Of a stretch of DNA of 64,000 nt, positions 25,276-36,498 are shown piece after piece; position 1 is the first letter of the stretch, and each line of letters starts with the position of its first letter. The DNA lies in the NCBI RefSeq assembly GCF_030813695.1, contig NZ_JAUSVA010000002.1, forward strand, positions 5,766,001-5,830,000. Reading direction: 5' to 3'. The stretch is from Kitasatospora herbaricolor. Lineage in GTDB: Bacteria; Actinomycetota; Actinomycetes; Streptomycetales; Streptomycetaceae. A program made the position numbers and the translations under genes. Below the pieces are notes generated by a model, which was given only the letters and a program-made list of their open reading frames with translations, was not told the DNA's origin and did no database searches.

Positions 25276-26334
25276 TCAGCCCAGCAGCCTCCGCAGCCGC
25301 TCGGCGGCGGCCGCCAGCGCGCCGCGGGAGCCCTCCAGCTGGGCCGCCGTCACACCGCTGTCCCGGGCGGCGTCCCTGACCTGGTCGCGGAACCGGTCGA
25401 GCAGCCGCTCCAGCTCGCGGGCCGGATCGCCGGCGGGGTCGGTCGCCGTCCAGCCGGGGAGGTCGGCCGGAGCCGTCGCGGACCCGCCGTCGGCGTCCTC
25501 CTTGTCGAGGTCGATCCGGGTGACCCGGATCTCCTCGCCCGCCGCCGGGCCGCCCGCCGGGGCGTCGGCGGCCGGATGGCCCCACCTGGCGGCGTCCGCC
25601 AGCCCGGCCAGACCCTTCGTCAGCTCCGAGATGCCCTCGGCCAGGCCGGTCGGCCAGTCCCCGCGCGCGGCGTGCTCGCGGACCTGCTGCTCGACCCGGC
25701 GCTTGATCCGCAGCGCCTCCTGCTGCGCGGCGGTGCGGGCCGCCCGGGACTGCTCGCGCAGCCGGCGGGCCTCCTCCTCGGCGGCCTTCGCCTTCGCCTT
25801 GGCGGCCTTCTCCTGCTCCTTGGCGCGCTTGGCCTGCTCCTTGGCCTGCGCCTTGAACTGGGCGAACTCCTCCTTGGCCCGCTGCCAGCTCTCCTTGTCA
25901 CCCCACGGGCCGGCCCACGGGTCCCCGCCGGCGGACGGCTCGGCCCGGGGGGCCTGCTTGGCCGCGCCCCACAGCTCCTCGCGCAGGTCCTTGGCGCTGT
26001 CCCGGACGTCCTCGCGGATCGCGCCGGCCAGCTGCGCCACCGAGTCCCGGATCTCGACCTCCAGCTCGGCGATCTCGCCCTGGCGGGACGCCAGCTCGGC
26101 CCGGCCGGCGTCGGTCAGCCGGTAGACCTTGCGGCCGCCCTCGGTGCTGTGGGTGACCAGGCCCTCCTGCTCCAGCTTCGAGAGCCGGGGGTACACCGTG
26201 CCGGCGGAGGGCGCGTACAGGCCCTCGAAGCGCTCCTCCAGCAGGCGGATCACCTCGTAGCCGTGCCGGGGCGACTCGTCCAGCAGCTTGAGCAGGTACA
26301 GGCGCAGGCGGCCGTGGCCGAAGACGGGGGTCAT
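25276..26334 (-). CDS. PadR-family transcriptional regulator with long charged extension
   Basis: This 352-residue protein has an N-terminal PadR winged-helix domain: LYLLKLLDESPRHGYEVIRL and APSAGTVYPRLSKLEQEGLV within residues 12-60. It is followed by a helical Lys/Ala/Glu/Gln-rich stretch (about 145-230, including KAKAKAAEEEARRLREQ) likely to form a coiled coil, then an acidic tail. Classical PadR proteins are about 110-200 residues, so this is a long variant. It lies 1 bp downstream of the DUF4097 gene and is surely co-transcribed; the palindromes upstream of that gene suggest autorepression. Confidence 0.87.
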   Translation of the reverse strand: MTPVFGHGRLRLYLLKLLDESPRHGYEVIRLLEERFEGLYAPSAGTVYPRLSKLEQEGLVTHSTEGGRKVYRLTDAGRAELASRQGEIAELEVEIRDSVAQLAGAIREDVRDSAKDLREELWGAAKQAPRAEPSAGGDPWAGPWGDKESWQRAKEEFAQFKAQAKEQAKRAKEQEKAAKAKAKAAEEEARRLREQSRAARTAAQQEALRIKRRVEQQVREHAARGDWPTGLAEGISELTKGLAGLADAARWGHPAADAPAGGPAAGEEIRVTRIDLDKEDADGGSATAPADLPGWTATDPAGDPARELERLLDRFRDQVRDAARDSGVTAAQLEGSRGALAAAAERLRRLLG

Positions 26335-26335
26335 C

Positions 26336-27232
26336 TCAGGCCTCCTTGGTGAGGTCGGGGCCCGCCGGGAGCTCCTTGACGACGACCGGGCCCTCGTCCT
26401 CGGTGTCGGGGCGGTGCAGCACCGTGACGGCGCCGGAGACGGTGGTCACCTGCAGGCTGCCCTTGCCGTCGCCGAGCTGGCCGGAGAGCTTCTTCGCCCC
26501 CCAGGTGCCGTTGACCTTGAGCTGCTCGAAGGTGCTGGACACGTCGCCGCTGTTGGTGCCGGCCTCGACCTTGGCGTCGGCGAGCGAGGGCAGCCGGACG
26601 CCGACCGCGCCGCTGACCGTGTTGACCTTGATGTCGGACGGGGTCTCCACGTCCAGGTCGAGGGTGACGGCGCCGCTGACCGAGTTGGCGGAGAGGCGGT
26701 CGGCGGTGCCGGCCACCACGGTGATCCCGCCGGAGACGGTCTTCACCTTGAGCTCGCCGGAGACGGACTGGGCGTCGACGTCACCGGAGACCGAGTTGGC
26801 CTCGGTGCGGCCGGAGAGGCCGACCAGGGTGGTGGCGCCGCTGGCGCCGTGCACGGCGACGTGGCCGGCCACACCGGAGACGGTGCTGTCCGCCGAGACG
26901 GTGCCGATCTTCACCTCGGAGCCGGCCGGGACGGCCAGCGAGACCACGGCCCGGCGCTTCTTCCGCAGTGAGCTGAAGAGCTCCTTGACGGACTGGACGG
27001 ACTTCACGGCCTCGCCGAGCTCGCCCCAGTTGAGGTTCTTGTAGGTCACCGTGAGCACCCCGTTCTCCAGGGTGACGTGCAGCGGCTCGCCCTCCAGCTC
27101 GGTGACCTCCAGCCGGGCGGGGCCCTCGGCGGCGACGACGTTCACGGCGCCGTCGATGATCCGCACGTGCAGGGTGCCGACCGGCTCGTCGATGGTGATC
27201 CTGTCAGGTTCGCTGACCGTCCACTGGCTCAT
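26336..27232 (-). CDS. DUF4097-family beta-helix protein
   Basis: This 298-residue protein is made of short repeated strands: the VSG motif recurs (ANSVSGDVDAQSVSG, VKTVSGGITV, ANSVSGAVTL, VNTVSGAVGV), typical of the right-handed parallel beta-helix DUF4097 family. There is no signal peptide or membrane segment. The ATG at 27232 begins the conserved MSQWTVSEPDRI. It heads an operon with PadR; such DUF4097-PadR pairs are common in actinobacteria and are thought to act in envelope-stress-like responses, but no biochemical function is established. Two operator-like palindromes lie just upstream. Confidence 0.85.
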   Translation of the reverse strand: MSQWTVSEPDRITIDEPVGTLHVRIIDGAVNVVAAEGPARLEVTELEGEPLHVTLENGVLTVTYKNLNWGELGEAVKSVQSVKELFSSLRKKRRAVVSLAVPAGSEVKIGTVSADSTVSGVAGHVAVHGASGATTLVGLSGRTEANSVSGDVDAQSVSGELKVKTVSGGITVVAGTADRLSANSVSGAVTLDLDVETPSDIKVNTVSGAVGVRLPSLADAKVEAGTNSGDVSSTFEQLKVNGTWGAKKLSGQLGDGKGSLQVTTVSGAVTVLHRPDTEDEGPVVVKELPAGPDLTKEA

Positions 27233-27255
27233 GGTGTGCCGCCTCCCGTTGCGAT

Positions 27256-27298
27256 TCGCGATGTATCGCGTTCCCTTGTTGAACACGATATATCGCGT
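27256..27298 (-). promoter_or_regulatory. paired palindromic operators of the DUF4097-PadR operon
   Basis: CGCGATGTATCGCG (27256-27269) and CACGATATATCGCGTG (27283-27298) are near-identical AT-cored palindromes with centres 27 bp apart, 24-66 bp upstream of the DUF4097 start. Position and symmetry fit PadR dimer binding and autoregulation. Confidence 0.65.
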
Positions 27299-27460
27299 GC
27301 AGGGGAAGTCAAGCACGCCTCGGGGAAGCCGGGGTGGGCTCAGGGACGGGGTCGGGGGAGCGGTCGGGGGCGGCTCAGGGGGAGCTCGGGGCCGGGGCCG
27401 GGAACCGATCGGGGAGCCCCCGGGAGGGCCCGTGCCGCGGGCCCGGCGCCCCGCGGCACG

Positions 27461-27498
27461 CGAGAGGCCCGGGAGGCGATCGCCTCCCGGGCCTCTCG
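27461..27498 (-). terminator. perfect 38-bp palindrome after the small conserved gene
   Basis: Positions 27461-27498 read identically on both strands (no spacer). In RNA this gives a stem of about 17 bp with a 4-nt loop. It begins 27 bp past the stop of the 59-residue protein gene and would terminate it. Confidence 0.8.
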
Positions 27499-27524
27499 TC
27501 CGGCCGTGGCCGGTGCGGTGGCGC

Positions 27525-27704
27525 CTACTCGTCGTCCTCGTCGTCGAGCCGGGCCAGCCAGGTGGCCAGCCGCTCGACCGGGATCTCGAAGTCGGGGTTG
27601 AGGTCCACGAACTCGCGCAGGCGCTCGGCCAGCCACTCGAAGGTGACCTCCTCGTCGCCACGCCGGCTTGCCAGCTCCTCGATGCCACGGTCGGTGAAGT
27701 ACAC
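27525..27704 (-). CDS. 59-residue conserved actinobacterial protein (DUF6104-like)
   Basis: This small acidic protein begins MYFTDRGIEELASRRGDEE and ends ARLDDEDDE, with WLAERLREFVDLNPDF and PVERLATWLARLDD between. Start is GTG at 27704 with GGAG nearby; no upstream in-frame start exists. The sequence is near-identical in my recollection to a small streptomycete protein annotated DUF6104, always about 60 residues. It looks like a compact helical protein. No function is known. It lies between the PadR operon and the Ser/Thr kinase gene on the same strand and has its own terminator. Confidence 0.82.
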   Translation of the reverse strand: MYFTDRGIEELASRRGDEEVTFEWLAERLREFVDLNPDFEIPVERLATWLARLDDEDDE

Positions 27705-27782
27705 GGTGCGCTCCGGTCCGGTGGGATTTTCGACCAGGTCAGGATAGACCGGGCCGGCCTGCCGCCGGCCCGGTCCCGCCGG

Positions 27783-29729
<1,947 letters not shown>

Positions 29730-29896
29730 TCGGGTGTCCCCCTGGTACGAGCGTTGAGCTGCGGCCGCCTCCTGGCGTGTGACGGGCACGCGGACGGCGG
29801 TGTGACCGCCACAACCTATCGACCCGTCAGGCCGCACCCCAAGCCGTCCGCCATTTGGTTGCACAGCTGCGACTTTGACGAGATGTCGGGGGAACG

Positions 29897-29942
29897 CCGA
29901 AGGCCCGGCATCCGCACGCGAGTGCGGATGCCGGGCCTTCGG
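29897..29942 (-). terminator. terminator of kgd
   Basis: A perfect 21-bp inverted repeat (29897-29917 with 29922-29942) with loop GCGA lies 11 bp after the kgd stop. Confidence 0.9.
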
Positions 29943-29953
29943 GCCGACCGGGG

Positions 29954-32900
29954 TCAGAGGGTGAAGATCTCCTCCAGCAGCGCCTGCTGCTCGGCGGCGT
30001 GGCGCTTGGCCGAGCCGACCGCCGGGGCGGACGAGGCGGTGCGTGCCACCCGGCGCAGGCGGGCGCCGCCCGCGCTGCGGCCGACGACGACCTGCAGGTG
30101 GTCGACCAGGTTCATCGCGATGAACGGCCAGGCACCCTGGTTGGCCGGCTCCTCCTGCGCCCAGATGAACTGGACGTCGTCGCCGTACCGGCCCAGCTCC
30201 TCCTGGAGCTCGGCCACCGGCAGCGGGTAGAGCCGCTCGACCCGGACGATCGCGGTGTCGGTGACCCCGCGCTCGGCGCGGGCCGCCGCCACGTCGTAGT
30301 AGAACTTGCCCGCCGTGATGACCACCTTGCGGACGTTCGCCGGGTCGACGGTGGTGTCACCGATGACCGGGCGGAACGAGCCGGAGGTGAACTCCTCGGT
30401 GGCACTCGCCGCGGCCTTCAGACGCAGCATCGACTTCGGGGTGAAGACGATCAGCGGCTTGTGGTGCGGGTTGTGCGCCTGCCAGCGCAGCAGGTGGAAG
30501 TAGTTCGACGGCAGGGTCGGCATCGCGACCGTCATGTTGTTCTGCGCGCACAGCTGCAGGAAGCGCTCCGGGCGGGCGGACGAGTGGTCCGGTCCCTGGC
30601 CCTCGTAGCCGTGCGGCAGCAGCAGGGTGACGCCGGAGTGCTGGCCCCACTTCTGCTCGGCGGAGGCGATGTACTCGTCGACGACGGTCTGCGCGCCGTT
30701 GACGAAGTCACCGAACTGCGCCTCCCACATGACCAGCGCGTTCGGCCGGGTCAGCGAGTAGCCGTACTCGAAGCCCATCGCCGCGTACTCCGACAGCAGG
30801 CTGTCGTAGACGGTGTAGCGAGCCTGGTCCTCGGTCAGGTACAGCAGCGGGGTGTAGTCCTCGCCGGTGACCCGGTCGATCAGCACCGCGTGGCGCTGGC
30901 CGAAGGTGCCGCGGCGGCTGTCCTGGCCGGCCAGGCGGACGGGGTGGCCCTCCATCAGCAGCGAGCCGATGGCGAGCGTCTCGCCCATGGCCCAGTCGAT
31001 GGTGTTGTCCTCGACCGAGGCCGCGCGGCGCTGCAGCTGGGGCAGCAGGCGCGGGTGGACGGTCAGCCAGTCCGGCAGGTTGACCTGCGAGGCGGCGATC
31101 CGCTTGACCATCTCCTGGGAGATGCCGGTCTGGATGTTGACCGGGAAGTCGGCCTGCGGCTTGCCGCCGGCCGCCGAGACCGGCGTCTGCGCGGCGTCGC
31201 GGACCTCGGAGAAGACCTTCTCCAGCTGGCCCTGGAAGTCCTGGAGCGCCTGCTCCGCCTCTTCCATGGTGATGTCGCCGCGGCCGATCAGGCCCTCGGT
31301 GTAGAGCTTGCGCACCGAGCGCTTCTTGTCGATCAGGTCGTACATCAGCGGCTGGGTGAACGACGGGTTGTCGGCCTCGTTGTGACCGCGGCGGCGGTAG
31401 CAGATGAGGTCGATCACGACGTCCTTGTGGAACTCCTGGCGGAACTCGAAGGCGAGGCGCGCGACGCGGACCACGGCCTCCGGGTCGTCGCCGTTCACGT
31501 GGAAGATCGGGGCCTCGATCATCCGGGCCACGTCGGTGCAGTACATCGAGGAGCGCGAGGAAGCCGGGGCGGCGGTGAAGCCGACCTGGTTGTTCACCAC
31601 GACGTGCACGGTGCCGCCGGTGCGGTAGCCGCGCAGCTGCGACATGTTCAGGGTCTCCGCGACTACGCCCTGGCCCGCGAAGGCCGCGTCGCCGTGGATC
31701 TGGATCGGCAGCACCGGGAAGGAGGTGCCGGCCAGGTCCAGGACGTCCTGCTTGGCGCGGGCGATGCCCTCGACGACCGGGTCGACCGTCTCCAGGTGGG
31801 AGGGGTTCGCGGCCAGCGAGACCTTGATGGTCTCCCCGTCCAGGCCGGTGAAGGTGCCCTCGGAGCCCAGGTGGTACTTGACGTCGCCGGAGCCGTGCAT
31901 CGACTTCGGGTCGAGGTTGCCCTCGAACTCGCCGAAGATCTTGCCGTACGGCTTGCCGACGATGTTGGCGAGCACGTTGAGGCGGCCGCGGTGGGCCATG
32001 CCGATCACGGCCTCGTCGAGGCGGTGCTCGGCGGCGGCGTCGATGGTGGCGTCCAGCAGCGGGATCAGCGACTCGCCGCCCTCCAGCGAGAAGCGCTTCT
32101 GGCCGACGTACTTCGTCTGCAGGAAGGTCTCGAAGGCCTCGGCCGAGTTGAGCCGGCGCAGGATGCGCAGCTGCTCCTCGCGCTCCGGCTTGGTGTACGG
32201 CTTCTCCAGGCGCTGCTGCAGCCACTTGCGCTGCTTCGGGTCCTGGATGTGCATGTACTCGATGCCGACGGTGCGGCAGTACGAGGCGCGCAGCAGGCCG
32301 AGGATGTCGCGGAGCTTCATCATCTTCTGGCCGCCGAAGCCGCCGACGGCGAACTCGCGCTCCAGGTCCCACAGGGTCAGCCCGTGCTCCACGACGTCCA
32401 GGTCGGGGTGCTTGCGCTGCTTGTACTCCAGCGGGTCGGTGTCGGCCATCAGGTGGCCGCGGACCCGGTAGGAGTGGATCAGCTCCATGACGCGCGCGGT
32501 CTTGTTGACCTCGTCGTCGTGGGTGGCGGCGACGTCGGTCGCCCAGCGGACCGGCTCGTACGGGATCCGCAGCGACTCGAAGATCTCGTCGTAGAAGCCG
32601 TGCTCGCCCAGCAGGAGCTGGTGGATGGTGCGCAGGAACTCGCCGGACGCCGCGCCCTGGATGACCCGGTGGTCGTAGGTCGAGGTGAGCGTCATGATCT
32701 TGGAGATGCCCAGCTTGGCCAGGGTGTCCGGGGACGAGCCCTGGAACTCGGCCGGGTACTCCATCGCGCCGACGCCGACGATGGTGCCCTGGTTCTGCAT
32801 CAGGCGCGGCACGGAGTGCACGGTGCCGATGCCGCCGGGGTTCGTCAGCGAGACGGTGACGCCGGTGAAGTCGTCCATCGTGAGCTTGTTGGCGCGGGCC

Positions 32901-33709
32901 CGGCGGACGATGTCCTCGTAGGCCTGCCAGAAGCCGAAGAAGTCGAGGGTCTCGGCCTTCTTGATGGCCGCGACCACGAGCTGGCGGTCGCCGTTGGGCT
33001 TCACCAGGTCGATCGCCAGGCCCAGGTTCACGTGGTCCGGCTTCACCAGGAACGGCTTGCCGTCCTTGACCTGGTAGCTGTGGTTCATGCCCGGGCTGGC
33101 CTTGACGGCCTGCACCAGGGCGTAACCGATCAGGTGCGTGAAGGAGACCTTGCCGCCGCGGGCGCGCTGCAGGTGGTTGTTGATGACGATGCGGTTGTCG
33201 ATCAGCAACTTGGCGGGCACGGCGCGCACGGAGGTCGCGGTCGGCACCTCCAGCGAGGCGTCCATGTTGGTGGCGACGGCCTTCGCCGGGCCGCGCAGCG
33301 GGATCAGCTCGGGGCCCGTGGTGGCGGCCGGGGCCGCGGCCGGGGCGGCGGCCTTGGGAGCCGGCGGAGCGGCCGGTGCTGCGGCCAGCGGCGCGGGAGC
33401 CTGCTGCACGGGCGCCGGAGCGGCCGGTGCTGCGGGCGCGGGCGCCGCCGGAACGGCAGCAGGGGCAGGGGCGGCAACGGGAGTCGGCGTGGGGCCGACC
33501 TGGGTCGCGGCCTGGGTCACTGGAGTCACCTCGGTACCGGGCTTGTAGTCGGCGAAAAAGTCCCACCAGGCTCGGTCGACCGAGTTGGGATCCTGGAGGT
33601 ACTGCTGGTAGATCTCGTCGACGAGCCACTCATTGGGGCCGAAGCCCGAGGGCTCCGTCGTAGTGCGTGGGGCCGAGCTGTTGGGGGTTTCAGGGGACTG
33701 TGGCGACAC
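29954..33709 (-). CDS. kgd: multifunctional 2-oxoglutarate dehydrogenase E1 / dihydrolipoyl succinyltransferase (KGD)
   Basis: This 1251-residue actinobacterial KGD fuses an E2-type acyltransferase to a thiamine-diphosphate E1. The N-terminal helper helix EWLVDEIYQQYLQDPNSVD (residues 28-46) is followed by an Ala/Pro-rich linker (about 60-135) and the E2 core with STYDHRVIQGAASGEFL. The E1 core carries HRGRLNVLANIVGKPYG and GDAAFAGQGVVAETLNMS. No lipoyl domain is present, as in mycobacterial KGD. It is a TCA-cycle enzyme acting with Lpd and a lipoylated E2. In relatives its activity is inhibited by an FHA protein (GarA/OdhI). The GTG at 33709 is the start. Monocistronic by its terminator. Confidence 0.95.
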   Translation of the reverse strand: MSPQSPETPNSSAPRTTTEPSGFGPNEWLVDEIYQQYLQDPNSVDRAWWDFFADYKPGTEVTPVTQAATQVGPTPTPVAAPAPAAVPAAPAPAAPAAPAPVQQAPAPLAAAPAAPPAPKAAAPAAAPAATTGPELIPLRGPAKAVATNMDASLEVPTATSVRAVPAKLLIDNRIVINNHLQRARGGKVSFTHLIGYALVQAVKASPGMNHSYQVKDGKPFLVKPDHVNLGLAIDLVKPNGDRQLVVAAIKKAETLDFFGFWQAYEDIVRRARANKLTMDDFTGVTVSLTNPGGIGTVHSVPRLMQNQGTIVGVGAMEYPAEFQGSSPDTLAKLGISKIMTLTSTYDHRVIQGAASGEFLRTIHQLLLGEHGFYDEIFESLRIPYEPVRWATDVAATHDDEVNKTARVMELIHSYRVRGHLMADTDPLEYKQRKHPDLDVVEHGLTLWDLEREFAVGGFGGQKMMKLRDILGLLRASYCRTVGIEYMHIQDPKQRKWLQQRLEKPYTKPEREEQLRILRRLNSAEAFETFLQTKYVGQKRFSLEGGESLIPLLDATIDAAAEHRLDEAVIGMAHRGRLNVLANIVGKPYGKIFGEFEGNLDPKSMHGSGDVKYHLGSEGTFTGLDGETIKVSLAANPSHLETVDPVVEGIARAKQDVLDLAGTSFPVLPIQIHGDAAFAGQGVVAETLNMSQLRGYRTGGTVHVVVNNQVGFTAAPASSRSSMYCTDVARMIEAPIFHVNGDDPEAVVRVARLAFEFRQEFHKDVVIDLICYRRRGHNEADNPSFTQPLMYDLIDKKRSVRKLYTEGLIGRGDITMEEAEQALQDFQGQLEKVFSEVRDAAQTPVSAAGGKPQADFPVNIQTGISQEMVKRIAASQVNLPDWLTVHPRLLPQLQRRAASVEDNTIDWAMGETLAIGSLLMEGHPVRLAGQDSRRGTFGQRHAVLIDRVTGEDYTPLLYLTEDQARYTVYDSLLSEYAAMGFEYGYSLTRPNALVMWEAQFGDFVNGAQTVVDEYIASAEQKWGQHSGVTLLLPHGYEGQGPDHSSARPERFLQLCAQNNMTVAMPTLPSNYFHLLRWQAHNPHHKPLIVFTPKSMLRLKAAASATEEFTSGSFRPVIGDTTVDPANVRKVVITAGKFYYDVAAARAERGVTDTAIVRVERLYPLPVAELQEELGRYGDDVQFIWAQEEPANQGAWPFIAMNLVDHLQVVVGRSAGGARLRRVARTASSAPAVGSAKRHAAEQQALLEEIFTL

Positions 33710-33933
33710 GGCGGCAACCGCCCTCTTCCGCTTCCTTTTGGGATGGTTGGACAGCGGGGATTAAGGCTACGCCCCTGACCAGTGATCGCGTAGTCCCAAC
33801 AGCCCAGGCGTCACCCAGATCACAGTCATGACCTGCAATTTGGCCGAAAAAGTGCGTTAGAAGTTCCGTGGTCAGGGGAAGCGATCGGTTCCGATCAGTG
33901 GTCTTACCCCAGTAAAACCGGACAAAACCGGGA
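33710..33933 (-). other. kgd upstream region
   Basis: This gene-free stretch between the kgd start and the terminator of the sensor kinase must hold the kgd promoter. It is less GC-rich than the surroundings. No operator could be assigned. Confidence 0.5.
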
Positions 33934-33964
33934 GTGCGGCTGTCCGCATGGCGGACAGCCGCAC
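33934..33964 (-). terminator. terminator of the two-component operon
   Basis: A 14-bp perfect inverted repeat (33934-33947 with 33951-33964) with loop ATG, 88 bp after the histidine-kinase stop. Confidence 0.75.
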
Positions 33965-34052
33965 GAGCCCGGAGGCTCTGTCCCGATTGTGTGACAGTTG
34001 CCCCGCTTGCTCCCGGCGGGGCGGGGCCGGCGCGGGGCGGACCAGGAGCGGT

Positions 34053-35183
34053 CTAGCGCTGCCCGGGCAGCCGGACCTCGATCCGGCAGCCGCGGGCCGC
34101 CTCCGCCACCTCGATCTGCCCGCCGTGCAGGTCCACCGCCCAGCGGGCGATCGCCAGGCCCAGGCCCGTGCCGCCGTCGCTGCCCGGCCCCTGCGCGGTG
34201 GCGGCGCCGCTGCGGCTGAACCGCTCGAAGACCCGGCTGCGGTCCTGCAGCGGGATGCCAGGCCCCTCGTCCTCGACCTCCAGGAGCAGGCCGCCCGGGT
34301 CCGCCGACGGGCGTGCCCGGACGGTCACGGTGCCGCCGGGCGGGGAGTGCTTGCATGCGTTGTCGACCAGGTTGGCGACCACCTGGTGGAGCCGCTCCGG
34401 GTCCGCCACGCCGGTCAGCCCGGACGGCCGCACCTCCAGCGCCAGCCGGACGTCGCCGCGGCGGGAGAAGGCCCCGCCGGCCGTCGCGCCGTCCACCGTG
34501 ACCCCGCGCAGCACGCCGTCCAGGAAGGTCCGCACCTCGAACGGGCGGGCGTCCAGCGGCACCACGCCGCCGTCCAGCTTGGAGAGGTCCAGCAGGTGGG
34601 TGACCAGCCGGCCCAGGCGTTCGGTCTGTTCCAGGGCCGCGCCCAGGGTGGCCGGGTTCGGCTGCACCACGCCGTCGACCACGTTCTCCAGCACGGCGCG
34701 CAGCGCGGCGATCGGCGTGCGCAGCTCGTGCGAGACGTTGGCGACCAGCTCGCGGCGGTGCCGGTCGGCGGCCTCCAGGTCTGCTGCCATCTGGTTGAAG
34801 GTCGCGGCCAGCTCGCCGATCTCGTCGCGGGAGGACACCTCGACCCGGCGGCTGTAGTCGCCGCCGGCCATCTCGCGGGCGGCGAGCGTCATGTCGCGCA
34901 GCGGGGCGGTCAGCCCGTGCGCGAGGAACTGCATGAAGAGCAGGGAGGCGATCATCGAGAAGATCATGATGATCCGGATCTGGGTCTCGGACCGGATCGC
35001 GACCACGACCATGCCGCTGGCCAGGAAGACCGAGACGATCACGAGCAGGGCGAGCTTGCCCTTGATCGAGCGCACCGGGTCCAGCGGGCGGATGTCGGCC
35101 CAGACGCGGCGCGCCGCCCGGGCGGCCAGAGTCGGCGGCCGGGTGGTGTCGGTGTCCCCGTTGCGTTGCTGTGGAAAGGTCAT
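34053..35183 (-). CDS. membrane histidine kinase of an OmpR-type two-component system
   Basis: This 376-residue sensor kinase has two membrane segments (about 44-63 and 71-90) separated by only seven residues, so there is practically no extracytoplasmic sensor domain; sensing must be intramembrane or through a partner. A HAMP domain follows (LTAPLRDM to about 140), then HisKA with VSHELRTPIAALR and HATPase with NLVDNACKHS, DEGPGIP and GTGLGLAI. Start ATG 35183 precedes MTFPQQ. The response-regulator gene lies 89 bp upstream on the same strand. The pair corresponds in position to SCO5282/5283 (recalled). Signal unknown. Confidence 0.88.
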   Translation of the reverse strand: MTFPQQRNGDTDTTRPPTLAARAARRVWADIRPLDPVRSIKGKLALLVIVSVFLASGMVVVAIRSETQIRIIMIFSMIASLLFMQFLAHGLTAPLRDMTLAAREMAGGDYSRRVEVSSRDEIGELAATFNQMAADLEAADRHRRELVANVSHELRTPIAALRAVLENVVDGVVQPNPATLGAALEQTERLGRLVTHLLDLSKLDGGVVPLDARPFEVRTFLDGVLRGVTVDGATAGGAFSRRGDVRLALEVRPSGLTGVADPERLHQVVANLVDNACKHSPPGGTVTVRARPSADPGGLLLEVEDEGPGIPLQDRSRVFERFSRSGAATAQGPGSDGGTGLGLAIARWAVDLHGGQIEVAEAARGCRIEVRLPGQR

Positions 35184-35272
35184 GAGTCCCCTGACTGATC
35201 CCCGCGAGCCCCCCGTGTGCGTGCACGGCGTGGGCCCCCCGGAGGCCCAGCCGCTGGTTGTTCGTCCGGCCG

Positions 35273-36013
35273 TCAGGCGGCCGGTGCCTCCAGCGCGTAC
35301 CCCACGCCGTGGACGGTGCGGATCCAGCTCGCGCCGATCTTGCGGCGCAGGGCCTTCACGTGGCTGTCGACGGTGCGGGTGCCGGAGGCGTCCGTCCAGT
35401 CCCAGACCTCGGCGAGCAGCTGTTCGCGGGTGAGCACCGCGCGCGGCTGGGCCGCCAGGCAGGCGAGCAGGTCGAACTCGGTCGGCGTGAGGTGGACGTC
35501 GCCCGAGGCCAGCCGGACCCGCCGCTGGACGTGGTCGATCTCCAGCTCGCCGAAGCGCAGGCTGCCGAGCGTCGGCGTCCTGGCCGCCTGCTGGGCGCGC
35601 TCCACGCGGCGCAGCAGCACGTTGACCCGGGCCGCCAGCTCGCGCATCGAGAAGGGCTTGGTCATGTAGTCGTCCGCGCCGACCCCGAGGCCGACCAGCA
35701 GGTCGGTCTCGTCGTCGCGGGCGGTCAGCATCAGCACCGGGACCGGGCGCTGTGCCTGGATCCGGCGGCACACCTCCAGGCCGTCGAAGCCGGGCAGCAT
35801 GATGTCGAGCACGACGAGGTCCGGCTGCCAGGTGTGGAAGCCGTCGACGGCGCCCGGGCCGTCGTGGGCCACGGCGACCTTGAAGCCCTCCGCGCCCAGC
35901 CGGGCCGCGATCGACTCGGCGATCGTCGGCTCGTCCTCAACCACCAGCACTCTGCGCTGGCTGCTCACCGCGTTGCTGGTGTTGTTGTCCTGCTGAATTT
36001 CTGTCACGGTCAC
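35273..36013 (-). CDS. OmpR/PhoB-family response regulator
   Basis: This 246-residue regulator has a receiver domain (about 20-132): acidic pair VVEDEPT, phospho-acceptor Asp in LVVLDIMLPG, Thr in LMLTARDD and Lys in YMTKPFS. The winged-helix DNA-binding domain carries HLTPTEFDLLACLA and the recognition helix TVDSHVKALRRKIG. Two GTG starts are possible (36013 and 36007); the first is chosen because the GGGGGCGG stretch stands 7 bp upstream. It heads the operon with the histidine kinase. Confidence 0.92.
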   Translation of the reverse strand: MTVTEIQQDNNTSNAVSSQRRVLVVEDEPTIAESIAARLGAEGFKVAVAHDGPGAVDGFHTWQPDLVVLDIMLPGFDGLEVCRRIQAQRPVPVLMLTARDDETDLLVGLGVGADDYMTKPFSMRELAARVNVLLRRVERAQQAARTPTLGSLRFGELEIDHVQRRVRLASGDVHLTPTEFDLLACLAAQPRAVLTREQLLAEVWDWTDASGTRTVDSHVKALRRKIGASWIRTVHGVGYALEAPAA

Positions 36014-36498
36014 GCCACCGCCCCCAGGGCTGCGGGCCGGCCGTCGGTGGGACGGCGGGCTCCGCTCGTAGTCTTGTTCCGTCGTGGACTGTGCCGGGTC
36101 CGCCGTCCCCGCAGGTGCGGAGGGGTTCGCAGGTGTGGACCGCTCACCCCTTCCGCACACCGCAGCGTACGGACAGCGGGCGTATCCCGGCAGATGGACC
36201 AGGCATTTCCGGCCCGCGGAGCGGGATCCGGCCTGGTCCGGAGTTGGCACGGGCCGATACCTTACCCGCCCAGAATTTCCCCCGTAACGGTGCGTATGCA
36301 CCCAAGGTGATGACAGACTCCCCTTCAGGAGTCGCTACTCGTGCGTAAACAGAGGGTTGGTCCGGACCATCTCGGGCAGGTGCCCCACCGTACGCGTTCG
36401 ATCTTCACGTCCTGTTCCCAGCGAACACTCAGATCCTCGACGTAACGTGAGCACGACAAGTGTGGCAGGGATGCCGGCCGGCCCGGAAGGGAGGTGCA
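36014..36498. other. divergent intergenic region upstream of the response regulator and rhomboid-like gene
   Basis: This 485-bp region carries promoters for both directions. A small inverted repeat GACTCC-n6-GGAGTC occurs at 36316-36333. Short open frames here are composition shadows. Nothing else was recognised. Confidence 0.5.
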
